NCBI GenBank assembly: GCA_963708805.1
Contig: CAVPUA010000001.1
Coordinates: 124,001 to 188,000, forward strand
Length of the DNA stretch: 64,000 nucleotides
Direction: 5' to 3'
Source: CAVPUA01 sp963708805
GTDB taxonomy: Bacteria > Actinomycetota > Actinomycetes > Mycobacteriales > Jatrophihabitantaceae
In this document: piece after piece, positions 17,488-25,569 of the stretch
How positions within the stretch are numbered: the stretch's first letter is position 1
How the letters are laid out: every line of letters begins with the position of its first letter
Made by a program: the position numbers and the translations under genes
The notes under the pieces: generated by a model
Seen by the model: only the letters and a program-made list of their open reading frames with translations
Database searches by the model: none
Told to the model about the DNA's origin: nothing

Positions 17488-18632
17488 ATGTCGTCGAACG
17501 TTTTCCGCGGAGTCCGACCCGTCGATGCGGTGACTGGCCGTCCTGCTCGGTGCTCTCGCCACCTGGCTGTCGGTACTGAACATCGACGCTGGCCCGCACG
17601 CCGACACGCGCATCGACTCGCACTCGTGGTGGCAGCTGCCGGTGTTCGTCGCGGCCGCGCTGACGCGTGCTGTGGTGGCGGCGCAGCCTGATCTGGGCGG
17701 TGTCGATCGCCAGCGGGCTGATGCTGGTCCACAACCTGGCATTCGATCACCTGATCCGCTGCGGGGCCGGGCTGCCGTTGGCCTTCGTCCTCTCCTTCTT
17801 GTGCGGTTTCGCCTATCCCGACCGGCGCCGGCGGTTGATCGCGCTCGGTCTCACCGTCGTGCTCGGCGTCCTTGTGCTGATGTGGGACACCGCGGCCGGG
17901 CCGGCGATCTTGCCGGTGGTCGTGCTGATCCAAGCGGGCCTCTACGGCATCGGGCGAGCTCGTCGCCCAACGGATGTCGATGGCCGGCGAGCTCCGTCGG
18001 CGCAACGAGGAACTACAGACGCTGCGTGACGATCGGGCGGCCCTCGAAGTGAGCAACGACCGAGCTCAGCTGTCGGCCCGTCTGGAAGAACTGTTGGACG
18101 AACGGCTCGATCAGCTGGCGGCGACGGCCGACCGAGGACGATCAGCCGATCCGACCGACGTGCCGGCCTTGCTGGTCAGCATTGAGGAGGGCAGTCGGCA
18201 GACCCTCGGGCAGATGCGCGAGATCGTCGGGCAACTGCGCGGCGGCGAGGTGGCGTTGGCGCCGGCGCCGTCTGTCGCGCATCTCGATGCTCTGCTTGCC
18301 CGGCACGTCAGTCGGCGGTTCGCGACTCGTGGTCAGCGGAGATCCACGGGTGCTGCCGGCTAGCGTCGAGCTGTCGGCCTACCGAATCGTCGAGCACTTG
18401 ATCACCGCGCTGGACGACCGACCGGGCGGCACCGGTGGGCGTGACCATGACGTTCACCGATGACGCGCTCGAGATCGTGGTTGCGGGGTCGGTGTCGAAG
18501 GGATCCAACCTGCGCGACGCGGTGGCTCGGGCCAGGGAGCGCACGGTGCTGCACGCCGGCTCGATCGAGATGAAGGTGTCGCGGGGACGGGCCCGCGTGC
18601 TGGCCCGGCTGCCCGTGCTGCGCCAGGCCTGA
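17488..18632 (+). pseudogene. Sensor-kinase-like gene with several frameshifts and no catalytic histidine
   Basis: Pieces in changing frames line up as one protein of about 380 residues. First comes an N-terminal membrane region (LAVLLGALATWLSVL, SIASGLMLVHNLAF, GLTVVLGVLVLMWD). Then a coiled segment (ELRRRNEELQTLRDDRAALE), a dimerisation helix (LSARLEELLDERLDQLAA) and an ATPase-like end (ELSAYRIVEHLITAL, DDALEIVVAGSV). The helix that should read ELHD reads LEELLDE, so the phospho-histidine is absent. At least four frame changes occur. The intact kinase follows three bases later. Confidence 0.65.
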
Positions 18633-18635
18633 GCC

Positions 18636-19748
18636 ATGTCGATTCGGCGCGGCCTCGCCGAGCAGCTGCTGATCGCGACCGCAGCGCTCGTGCTGACCGT
18701 CGTCCCGATCGCCGTCACGGGCGTGCACGGCGCGGCGCAATGGACCGGCGCGGGTTGCACGGTGGCCGGAGCGCTGGTGCTTGTGCTCTGGCGGCGGCTG
18801 CCCGTCGTCGTGTTGACCTTCGGCCCGGCGTTGATCTTGGTGAGCTTGTTCACCGGCCCCGACCCGTCCGACTTCGTGCTGTTGATCTTGCTGGCCTACG
18901 CCGCTCTCGCGGCTGAGCACTTCAGCGGATGGCGCGCCTGGGCCGCCGGCTTCGTGTGCGCCGCCTACCTCGGGCTGATCTACGGCGTCACCCGCGAGAG
19001 CGACCCCGGTCTGCTGATTCTCGTTGCCCCCGGCTTCCTCGCCGGCACCGTGTTGCGGCTCCGACGTGAGACCGCCGAGGCGCTGACCGCACGAGGACGA
19101 GAGCTCGAGAGCGAACGCGAACTGTTCGCCGAGGTCTCGGTGCGCAACGAGCGGGCCCGCATCGCCAGCGAACTACACGACATCGTCGGGCACGCCCTCA
19201 GTGTCATGGTCGTGCAAGCGGCAGCGGCCCAAAGACTGGCTGCCCATTCGCCGGAGGCGGTCGCCGAGTCGCTCGATGCGATCCTCGACTCGGCGCGTCA
19301 GGGTCGCGCCGACCTGCAAAGGCTGATCGACCTGCTTGCCGGAACCGACGTCGTCAGCCCCGATCTGGCGCTGGTCGACGAGTTGATCTCGCAGGCCGCA
19401 CGCAGCGGGCTTCGGGTGACCTGCCGGGTCGAAGGTTCGCGAGACGGACTGCGTGCCGAGGCAGCCCACGTCGCCTTCCGCGTCTTGCAGGAGAGTCTCA
19501 CCAACGCCCTGCGTCACGCGCCGGGAGCTGAAGTGCGAGTGACAATCAGCGCCGACGACAAGGGGCGCGGCGTCACGGTGCGAGTCGAGAACGACGCCGC
19601 CCCCGCACCTGCTCGACCCGCGCTGAGAGGCACCGGGCGGGGCCTCATCGGACTTCGGGAGAGGGTGCTGGAGCTGGGCGGAACCTTCCGAGCCGGACCG
19701 GCAGTCGTCGGTGGCGGCTGGACCGTGGAGGCCCGACTAACCGGCTGA
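18636..19748 (+). CDS. Sensor histidine kinase, HisKA_3/NarX-DesK type
   Basis: A 370-residue kinase. The first 150 residues hold four to five membrane segments. The H-box is ERARIASELHDIVGHALSVMVVQ (His near 183), the N-box is ESLTNALRHAPGAEV, and the G-box is GTGRGLIGLRERV. It lacks an extracytoplasmic sensor domain, as in DesK-like kinases that sense membrane state. It directly follows the histidine-lacking kinase-like gene. The only candidate regulator, the NarL-type gene at 16636-17331, is interrupted as sequenced. Confidence 0.88.
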   Translation: MSIRRGLAEQLLIATAALVLTVVPIAVTGVHGAAQWTGAGCTVAGALVLVLWRRLPVVVLTFGPALILVSLFTGPDPSDFVLLILLAYAALAAEHFSGWRAWAAGFVCAAYLGLIYGVTRESDPGLLILVAPGFLAGTVLRLRRETAEALTARGRELESERELFAEVSVRNERARIASELHDIVGHALSVMVVQAAAAQRLAAHSPEAVAESLDAILDSARQGRADLQRLIDLLAGTDVVSPDLALVDELISQAARSGLRVTCRVEGSRDGLRAEAAHVAFRVLQESLTNALRHAPGAEVRVTISADDKGRGVTVRVENDAAPAPARPALRGTGRGLIGLRERVLELGGTFRAGPAVVGGGWTVEARLTG

Positions 19749-20008
19749 CACGCATATGTTCACGGCACGCACGACGTGGAGCGTCGTAGGCTTCCCGGTA
19801 TCACCACCAACAACTCGGCCTGTCACGCTTTCACGCTCGACTTCGAGCTGCGTCGCCACCCACCTGCAAGCCTGACTCGGCGTGGTTGGGACTAGCTCAA
19901 TCAGCTGGCAACGGGGCGGCCGCAAAGGATCGAACGAGCTTGCCGAGCTGGGAGCGCACAGACGGACCGTTCGCACGGATGATCGCTGTCGTCGGTTAGG
20001 GTCCGCGT

Positions 20009-20827
20009 GTGGATGGGGTCATCGCGCGCAACAACGTTGAGCAGTCCGGGCGGCGGGGTGGTCAGCCGATGCTGTTCGCTCATGGCTACGGCTGCGACCT
20101 CGCGATGTGGCGCCTCGTCGCACCGTCGTTCGCCGATGACCATCGCGTGATCCTGTTCGACCACGTCGGGTTCGGCGGATCGGATCTGTCGGCGTGGGAT
20201 CCCGAGCGTTATGCGACTTTGCACGCTTACGCATCTGACGTCCTGGACATCATCCGCGAACTAGACCTGCACGACGTGATCTACGTAGGGCATTCGGTCG
20301 CCGCCATGATCGGGGTGCTCGCGGCGATCCAACAACCGGAGCGCTTCGACCGGCTCGTGCTGGTGACACCGTCGGCTCGTTACATCGACGATCCCGACGC
20401 CGGTTACGTAGGCGGATTCAGCCGCGAGGACATCGATGAACTTCTCGACACCCTGGACGGCAACCATCTCGGGTGGTCGGCCGGCATGGCTCCGGTGATC
20501 ATGGGCAACCCCGACCGCCCTGAGCTAGGCGCGGAGTTGACTGCCAGTTTCTGCCGAACTGATCCTCGGGTGGCATCGGTTTTTGCGCGAGCGACGTTCC
20601 TCAGTGACAACCGCGCTGATCTGGCCAGCCTGACGGTTCCGGCGTTGGTGCTGCAGTGCAGTCAGGATTCCATCGCGCCCGACGGAGTGGCTCAATACAT
20701 CGTCGATCACGTCCGGGACGCGGAGCTCGTGACGCTGGCCGCTACGGGTCATTGTCCCAACTTGAGTGCGCCGGCTGAGACGACCGAGGCTATTCGCCGG
20801 TATTTGCCTGCCGCCGCCGATGGCTGA
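20009..20827 (+). CDS. rsbQ: RsbQ-like alpha/beta hydrolase
   Basis: A 272-residue hydrolase that follows Bacillus subtilis RsbQ closely: FAHGYGCDLAMWRLVAP, HRVILFDHVGFGGSDL, GHSVAAMIGVLA, FCRTDPRVASVFARATFLSD and LQCSQDSIAP are its signature blocks. The triad Ser96, Asp220 and His248 falls at nearly the same positions as in RsbQ. RsbQ is the obligatory partner of the PP2C phosphatase RsbP in energy-stress signalling. Here the next gene, overlapping by eight bases, encodes a PAS/PP2C protein. GTG 20009 is the start. Related plant hydrolases (KAI2, D14) bind small butenolide-type ligands; the bacterial ligand is unknown. Confidence 0.9.
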   Translation: MDGVIARNNVEQSGRRGGQPMLFAHGYGCDLAMWRLVAPSFADDHRVILFDHVGFGGSDLSAWDPERYATLHAYASDVLDIIRELDLHDVIYVGHSVAAMIGVLAAIQQPERFDRLVLVTPSARYIDDPDAGYVGGFSREDIDELLDTLDGNHLGWSAGMAPVIMGNPDRPELGAELTASFCRTDPRVASVFARATFLSDNRADLASLTVPALVLQCSQDSIAPDGVAQYIVDHVRDAELVTLAATGHCPNLSAPAETTEAIRRYLPAAADG

Positions 20828-22523
20828 TGGTCTCGCCGTCCCGGCCGTCGACGAGTGGGACGACGCGCCGTGCGGGCTGCTACTCGTCGACGCCCGCGGC
20901 ATAGTGCGGCGCGTTAACCAACGATTCTTGAATCGCACCGGGTACGCGAGTAACGACATGGTCGCAGGCCGGCCCTGGACGCAGCTGATGACGGCAGGCA
21001 GCCGCCTGTTCTACGAGACCCAGCTCGGGCCGGTACTCGAACTCGACGGCGCGCTCGAAGAGGTCATGGTTGATTTGCGTGGCGCCGACGGCCAGCGCCT
21101 GCCCGCCCTGCTCAGCGCGACGATCGTTCGCGACGACTCGGGACGGTCGGTCGGCACCCGAGTCGCGGTGTTGACGGTTCCGGATCGACGAAAATACGAA
21201 GAGGATCTTCGGGTCGCCCGGCGCGAGGCCGAAGCGGCCACCGCCGCAAGCGGTTCGGCCCGCCGACGGCTGGAGGTCCTGGCCCAGGCGAATGCCGCGC
21301 TGGCGAGTAGCGACGATGTCGACGTCGCATTGCGGCGACTGGCCGCCGTCCTGGTCGCGCACCTCGGTGACTGGTGCCTGATCTATGCAAGCAGCGACAA
21401 GATCGCGGACCAGGCCGTCGAGTGGGCCGGGGTGCACGTCGACCCCGACCGCCAGGCAGCGCTCGAGCAACTCGCCAGGCTGCTTCCGTTCCACGCATCG
21501 AGTCGTTCCGCGTTGAGCCGCGTCCTCAGCGGTGGCACCGCCGTCTTACTGGAGGAAGTGAGCGAACAACACAAGCACGACTCGACTGAGAACCCCGAGG
21601 TGCTTGACCTCTACGAGGTAGTCGGGCTCGAGAGCGCCCTCGTCGTGCCGAGCCACGCGCGCGGCTCACGGGTCGCGACGATCATCCTGGCCCGGGGCTT
21701 GGCCCGGCCGCACTTCATGTCCGACGACCTCGTCGACCTGAAGGACCTCGGCGCTCGCACCGGCATCGTGATCGACAACCTGCGCCGCTACGCCCGCGAA
21801 CACAGCAACTCCGTGGCCTTGCAACAGGCCCTGTTGACATCAGCCCCGAACGTCCCGGCTCTGGAGATCGCGACCCGCTATTTGCCGGCGACCGGCGGGG
21901 CCGAGGTCGGCGGTGACTGGTACGACGCATTTCTGCTCAGCGACCGGACGCCGGTCTTCGTCATCGGCGACGTGGTCGGTCACGACATTCAAGCTGCGGC
22001 AGCGATGGGCCAGTTACGGGGCCTCATCCGCTCGCTAGCCTACGCACTCGGCGGGACACCGGCTCAGACCCTGTCGGCCGCCGACGACTCTGCTCGCGGC
22101 CTGGACGTGAGTACGTTTGCGACCGCTGTCGTCGCCCGTCTGAACTGGTCGAAGACTCCTGGCCAGGCGAGCTTCGAGTGGTCCAACGCCGGTCACCCGC
22201 CGCCGGTCCTGATCGGGGCCGACGGTGACGTGCGCCTTCTCGACGCCGAGCCCAATCTGCTGCTGGGCGTCGACCCATCGACGCGGCGCGCCGACCACTC
22301 AGTGTTTCTCGCCGCGGGTGACACGGTGCTGATGTACACCGACGGACTGGTGGAACGATCGGATGAAGATCTCGACGTCGGCGTGGCCCGGCTCGTCGGC
22401 CGGCTCCAAGGCACGCACCGGCAATCAGTCGACGAGATATGCGAGGCGGCCTTGATCGATCACGCCGCGCGTCGCGACGACATCGCACTTCTAGCCGTCC
22501 GAGTTACTCACCCCCCGCGCTGA
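20820..22523 (+). CDS. rsbP: PAS-GAF-PP2C (SpoIIE-type) phosphatase, RsbP-like
   Basis: A 567-residue protein starting at ATG 20820 inside the last codons of rsbQ. Order: PAS (about 12-125; GLLLVDARGIVRRVNQRFLNRTGY), a short coiled coil (RREAEAATAASGSA), GAF (about 165-325) and PP2C/SpoIIE (about 350-565). The metal-binding aspartates are present in GDWYDAF, IGDVVGHD, YTDGLVE and RRDDIALL. RsbP dephosphorylates an anti-anti-sigma factor and releases a general-stress sigma factor. The GAF domain is an addition relative to Bacillus RsbP. No sigma or anti-sigma gene is adjacent. Confidence 0.87.
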   Translation: MADGLAVPAVDEWDDAPCGLLLVDARGIVRRVNQRFLNRTGYASNDMVAGRPWTQLMTAGSRLFYETQLGPVLELDGALEEVMVDLRGADGQRLPALLSATIVRDDSGRSVGTRVAVLTVPDRRKYEEDLRVARREAEAATAASGSARRRLEVLAQANAALASSDDVDVALRRLAAVLVAHLGDWCLIYASSDKIADQAVEWAGVHVDPDRQAALEQLARLLPFHASSRSALSRVLSGGTAVLLEEVSEQHKHDSTENPEVLDLYEVVGLESALVVPSHARGSRVATIILARGLARPHFMSDDLVDLKDLGARTGIVIDNLRRYAREHSNSVALQQALLTSAPNVPALEIATRYLPATGGAEVGGDWYDAFLLSDRTPVFVIGDVVGHDIQAAAAMGQLRGLIRSLAYALGGTPAQTLSAADDSARGLDVSTFATAVVARLNWSKTPGQASFEWSNAGHPPPVLIGADGDVRLLDAEPNLLLGVDPSTRRADHSVFLAAGDTVLMYTDGLVERSDEDLDVGVARLVGRLQGTHRQSVDEICEAALIDHAARRDDIALLAVRVTHPPR

Positions 22524-22558
22524 TCAGCGATCGTGACCCGCCTTCCTGATGAACTCCT

Positions 22559-22966
22559 CTACTCGGGGCTCTGCGCGTATTCGTCGTCGGTGACGTGATC
22601 CATCCAGGTCACGACTTGACCGTTGCCGTCGGCTTCCTGCATGGCGACGTGGGCCATGAAGCAGTTCGCCGTCGCTCCGTGCCAGTGCTGCTCGCCCGGT
22701 TCGATGTAGATGACGTCGCCTGGTCGGATCTCGCGCACCGCGCCGCCGCGGGAGGCGACCAGGCCGACGCCGTCGGTGACGTACAGGGTCTGGCCCTTGG
22801 GGTGGCTGTGCCAGGCGGTGCGTGCGCCGGGGAAGAACCGGACATGCGCGCAGCCGATCGCTGACTGGTCGTCGGGGTTCCGGATCGGGTCGATGGCCAC
22901 CGTGCCGGTGAAGCAATCGGCCGGTCCTCGACCGGTCGAGCGCGAGGTTCGCTGGGTGTAGTTCAT
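22559..22966 (-). CDS. Cupin-domain protein
   Basis: A 135-residue single-cupin protein. Motif 1 is FPGARTAWHSHPKGQTLYV (His-His near residues 53-55) and motif 2 is RPGDVIYIEPGEQHWHGA. The segment FTGTVAIDP and the closing AMQEADGNGQVVTWMDHVTDDEY are typical of small cupins found with carboxymuconolactone-decarboxylase-like and quinone-metabolism genes. Its start overlaps the aldo/keto reductase stop by four bases, so it is the second gene of that operon. Confidence 0.85.
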   Translation of the reverse strand: MNYTQRTSRSTGRGPADCFTGTVAIDPIRNPDDQSAIGCAHVRFFPGARTAWHSHPKGQTLYVTDGVGLVASRGGAVREIRPGDVIYIEPGEQHWHGATANCFMAHVAMQEADGNGQVVTWMDHVTDDEYAQSPE

Positions 22967-24048
22967 GACCGGTCACCTGCTTCGGCGTGCGCTCGGATGA
23001 GAGAGCCGAGCGCTTCCGGTGCGTCCGTCGTGCGGTCGCGCTGCGCGGAACCGAAGGGACCGTAGGGATACGGGGCCGGTGTCGGCGCGCTCGCCTCGTC
23101 CAGGATGTCGATGGCGCGCGAGTCCAGGTGCAGATCCGCGGCATTGAGGCTTTCCCGGAGCTGCGCCACCGTGCGAGCGCCGACGATCGCCGAGGTGACG
23201 CCGGGCCGGTCGATGACCCAGCTCAGTGCGGCCTGGCCTGGTGTGACGTCGGATTCCTTGGCGACCTGGCGCAGCGCGTCGACCGCGCTCCAGGTGACGT
23301 CGGCGTTCTCGTAGTTGGCCGAGGTCAGGTTGTAGAGCGGGCTGCCCTGTCCGGCTCGGGTGTCGGAGGGCCGCGAGTCGTCGCGGTGGTACTTGCCGGT
23401 GAGGTAGCCGCTGGCCAGCGGTGACCACGACAAGATGCCCAGCCCGTTGTGACGCGCGGCGGGGATCATCTCGTACTCGGTCTCGCGCGTCGCGAGGCTG
23501 TATTGCGCCTGCAACGTCACTGGGACCTCGTAGTTGTGGGCGCGGGCCGTTGATACCGCCAACTGCAGCTGCCAGCCGGTGTGGTTGGACAGGCCGACGT
23601 AGCGGATCTTGCCGGCGCGGACGGCGGCGTCCAGGAACGACAGCGTCTCCTCGATCGGCGTCAACGGATCCCAAGAATGCAGCTGGTAGAGATCGATCGC
23701 CTCGACGCCTAGGCGCTTCAACGAGGTGTTCAGGGCGCGATCCAAATGGCGGCGTGACGTGCCCGCCTCGTTGACGTCGTCACCGGTTTTGGTGCGGCCC
23801 TTGGTTGCGATGACGACGTGATCGGTCACGTCGGCCGGCCGAGAGGCGAACCAACGGCCCACGACCTGCTCGGCGACGCCTGCGTTGTAGACGTCGGCGG
23901 TGTCGACCAGGTTGCCGCCGGCCTCGACGAACGCGTCGAGCTGGGCGTATGCGTCGTCCTCCGAGGTCTCGGGCGTGCCGTAGTTCATGGTGCCCAGCGC
24001 CAACGTGGACACCAGCGCCCCGCTGCGACCAAGGTTGCGATATTCCAC
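22963..24048 (-). CDS. Aldo/keto reductase
   Basis: A 361-residue AKR with the complete active site: Asp in GGNLVDTADVYN, Tyr in the same segment, Lys in HVVIATKGRTKTG and His in IDLYQLHSWDP. The NADPH-binding end is GVTSAIVGARTVAQLRESL. GTG 24048 is favoured because AGGAAGG lies seven bases upstream; a TTG two codons earlier would sit on that ribosome site. Divergent from the XRE regulator, a very common actinobacterial arrangement. Confidence 0.87.
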   Translation of the reverse strand: MEYRNLGRSGALVSTLALGTMNYGTPETSEDDAYAQLDAFVEAGGNLVDTADVYNAGVAEQVVGRWFASRPADVTDHVVIATKGRTKTGDDVNEAGTSRRHLDRALNTSLKRLGVEAIDLYQLHSWDPLTPIEETLSFLDAAVRAGKIRYVGLSNHTGWQLQLAVSTARAHNYEVPVTLQAQYSLATRETEYEMIPAARHNGLGILSWSPLASGYLTGKYHRDDSRPSDTRAGQGSPLYNLTSANYENADVTWSAVDALRQVAKESDVTPGQAALSWVIDRPGVTSAIVGARTVAQLRESLNAADLHLDSRAIDILDEASAPTPAPYPYGPFGSAQRDRTTDAPEALGSLIRAHAEAGDRS

Positions 24049-24201
24049 AATCAAGCCTTCCTGTGCTGATCGGCGACACCGGGATCGCCGATGTCCTTCC
24101 TCATCGATACAACCCGCCTACGAGTGCGCGCGGGAGGGCGAGTCGAACGGGGTACCAGCTCAACCCCCCTCGAAGGCACTGCTGGTCGTAGCGTGGACGA
24201 C

Positions 24202-25086
24202 GTGGACAGTCGATCGGAGATCCGCGAGTTCTTGACGACGCGGCGCGCCAAGATCACCCCTGAGCAGGTCGGTCTACCCGCCGGAGGCGGCGCCCGACGC
24301 GTCCCCGGCCTGCGCCGGGAGGAAGTCGCCGTCCTGGCCGGGGTCTCGACCGACTGGTACGTCCGGCTCGAGAAGGGCCACATCAGCGGAGTCTCCGACG
24401 ACGTGTTGGACGCGGTCGCCCGCGCCCTCCAACTGGATGACGCCGAACGGCTGCACCTGTTCAACCTCGCCCGCGCGGCCCGACCGACCCGCATCGCCCG
24501 GCGACGCGCACCAGCGGCGGCCGTGCGCGCCAGCGTGATCCGGATTCTCGAGTCCATGCTCACGACACCGGCCTTCGTCCGCAACGGTCGACTCGACGTG
24601 CTCGCCATCAACCCACTCGGCGAAGCCCTCTACGCCCCGGTCTTTGAAGGCGCTGCCCGGCCGGCGAACATGGCCCGATTCTGCTTCCTCGACCCAGCCT
24701 CGAAAGTCTTCTATCCAGACTGGGACGACGTCGCAACCAGCACCGTCGCCATCCTGCGCAGCACCGCCGGCCGCGACCCGTTCGACCGCGAACTCACCGA
24801 CCTCGTCGGCGAACTCGCCACGCGAAGCGAAGACTTCCGCGTTCGCTGGGCCTCCCACAACGTCACCCTGCACCAGCACGGGACGAAGCACTTCCAGCAC
24901 CCAGTCGTCGGACTCATCGACGTCACATTCGACTCCATGGAACTCCCCGCCGACCCCGGACTCACCCTCACGGCCTACAGCACCCAGCCCGGGTCACCAT
25001 CCGCGGACGCACTCGCGCTACTCGCCAGCTGGAACGCACCCCAGAAATCACCGAAGAATCCCGCGACGAAGCGACCCGGCCTCTAG
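24202..25086 (+). CDS. XRE-family regulator with MmyB-like ligand domain
   Basis: A 294-residue regulator starting at GTG 24202 (MDSRSEIREFLTTRRAKITPEQ, the usual family start). The HTH (VPGLRREEVAVLAGVSTDWYVRLEKG) is at about residues 35-70. The C-terminal MmyB-type ligand domain holds LDVLAINPLGEAL, NMARFCFLDP and HHGTKHFQHPVVG-like blocks (here HQHGTKHFQHPVVG). It probably controls the divergent aldo/keto reductase and cupin. Its 3' half is rich in C-ending codons. Confidence 0.86.
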   Translation: MDSRSEIREFLTTRRAKITPEQVGLPAGGGARRVPGLRREEVAVLAGVSTDWYVRLEKGHISGVSDDVLDAVARALQLDDAERLHLFNLARAARPTRIARRRAPAAAVRASVIRILESMLTTPAFVRNGRLDVLAINPLGEALYAPVFEGAARPANMARFCFLDPASKVFYPDWDDVATSTVAILRSTAGRDPFDRELTDLVGELATRSEDFRVRWASHNVTLHQHGTKHFQHPVVGLIDVTFDSMELPADPGLTLTAYSTQPGSPSADALALLASWNAPQKSPKNPATKRPGL

Positions 25087-25109
25087 ACCGGGAAGCGACG
25101 GCGCGCGGG

Positions 25110-25249
25110 CGCTGCGGTTCGCCAAGCCCCTCAAACACGACTTCGCCGGTTACTGGTCCCGCCGAATCACCGACGAACACCGATTCGTCTACAAGGTCAC
25201 CGACACCGAAGTGCGCATCGCCGCCTGCCGTTACCACTACGGGCGTTGA
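25110..25249 (+). pseudogene. yoeB: YoeB toxin remnant (C-terminal half)
   Basis: About 46 residues matching the C-terminal half of YoeB-type mRNA interferases: KPLKHDFAGYWSRRITDEHR and the final IAACRYHYGR, which contains the His-Tyr of the active site. The first ~40 residues and any YefM antitoxin are missing. The frame lies immediately after the XRE gene stop, and no ribosome site or start is evident. The fragment is likely non-functional. Confidence 0.75.
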
Positions 25250-25261
25250 ACCCTCGCACTC

Positions 25262-25343
25262 TATTGATCCACCTGCTCGGCTTACCGGGCAGCGGAGCAT
25301 GCTCGAGATCGACGGCTCTCGAGCGTAACCATCGTGGCGCGTG
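25262..25343 (+). repeat. Downstream element with hairpin (copy B)
   Basis: Starts TATTGATCCACCTG, 12 bases after the YoeB remnant. The stem GCTCGAGA (25301-25308) with TCTCGAGC (25317-25324) encloses loop TCGACGGC, followed by AACCATCGTGGC. Compared with copy A, the stem sequence differs but pairing is kept. Confidence 0.6.
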
Positions 25344-25403
25344 CGGTCGTCATTGTGCCTGCAGGTCATTCAAAGCGGCTATTGCCGTTGCTGTAAAGTT
25401 TAT

Positions 25404-25423
25404 GTTAATATCAACTAGTTAAC
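25404..25423. promoter_or_regulatory. AT-rich palindrome upstream of GGDEF/EAL gene
   Basis: GTTAA and TTAAC arms ten bases apart, with an internal AACTAGTT palindrome. This is the most AT-rich spot in the region and a candidate promoter or operator for the gene at 25570. Confidence 0.4.
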
Positions 25424-25569
25424 TGCGCTCGAGCGCGAATCGAATGCGTACGCCACCCCCGTGGCTGCGTTACAGCTAGGTTCGGAAAGAGCGTGGATAT
25501 GACGGGACGAGATCGTCGGCCAAGCCACGGGGTTACCGGGTCCAGCTGGGCCTCCGCTCGAACCTGCCC

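Larger units (their letters stand above)
25250..25569. other. Intergenic control region upstream of the GGDEF/EAL gene
   Basis: Contains the downstream-element copy B (25262-25343), an AT-rich patch unusual for this DNA (25394-25423) with a palindrome, and about 100 bases of leader before ATG 25570. No gene is evident. Confidence 0.45.

Noticed and set aside
19880..19940. tRNA-like sequence (TAGCTCAATCAGCTGG followed by GGATCGAAC)
   Set aside because: Too short between the D-like and T-like parts and no acceptor stem pairing; probably chance.
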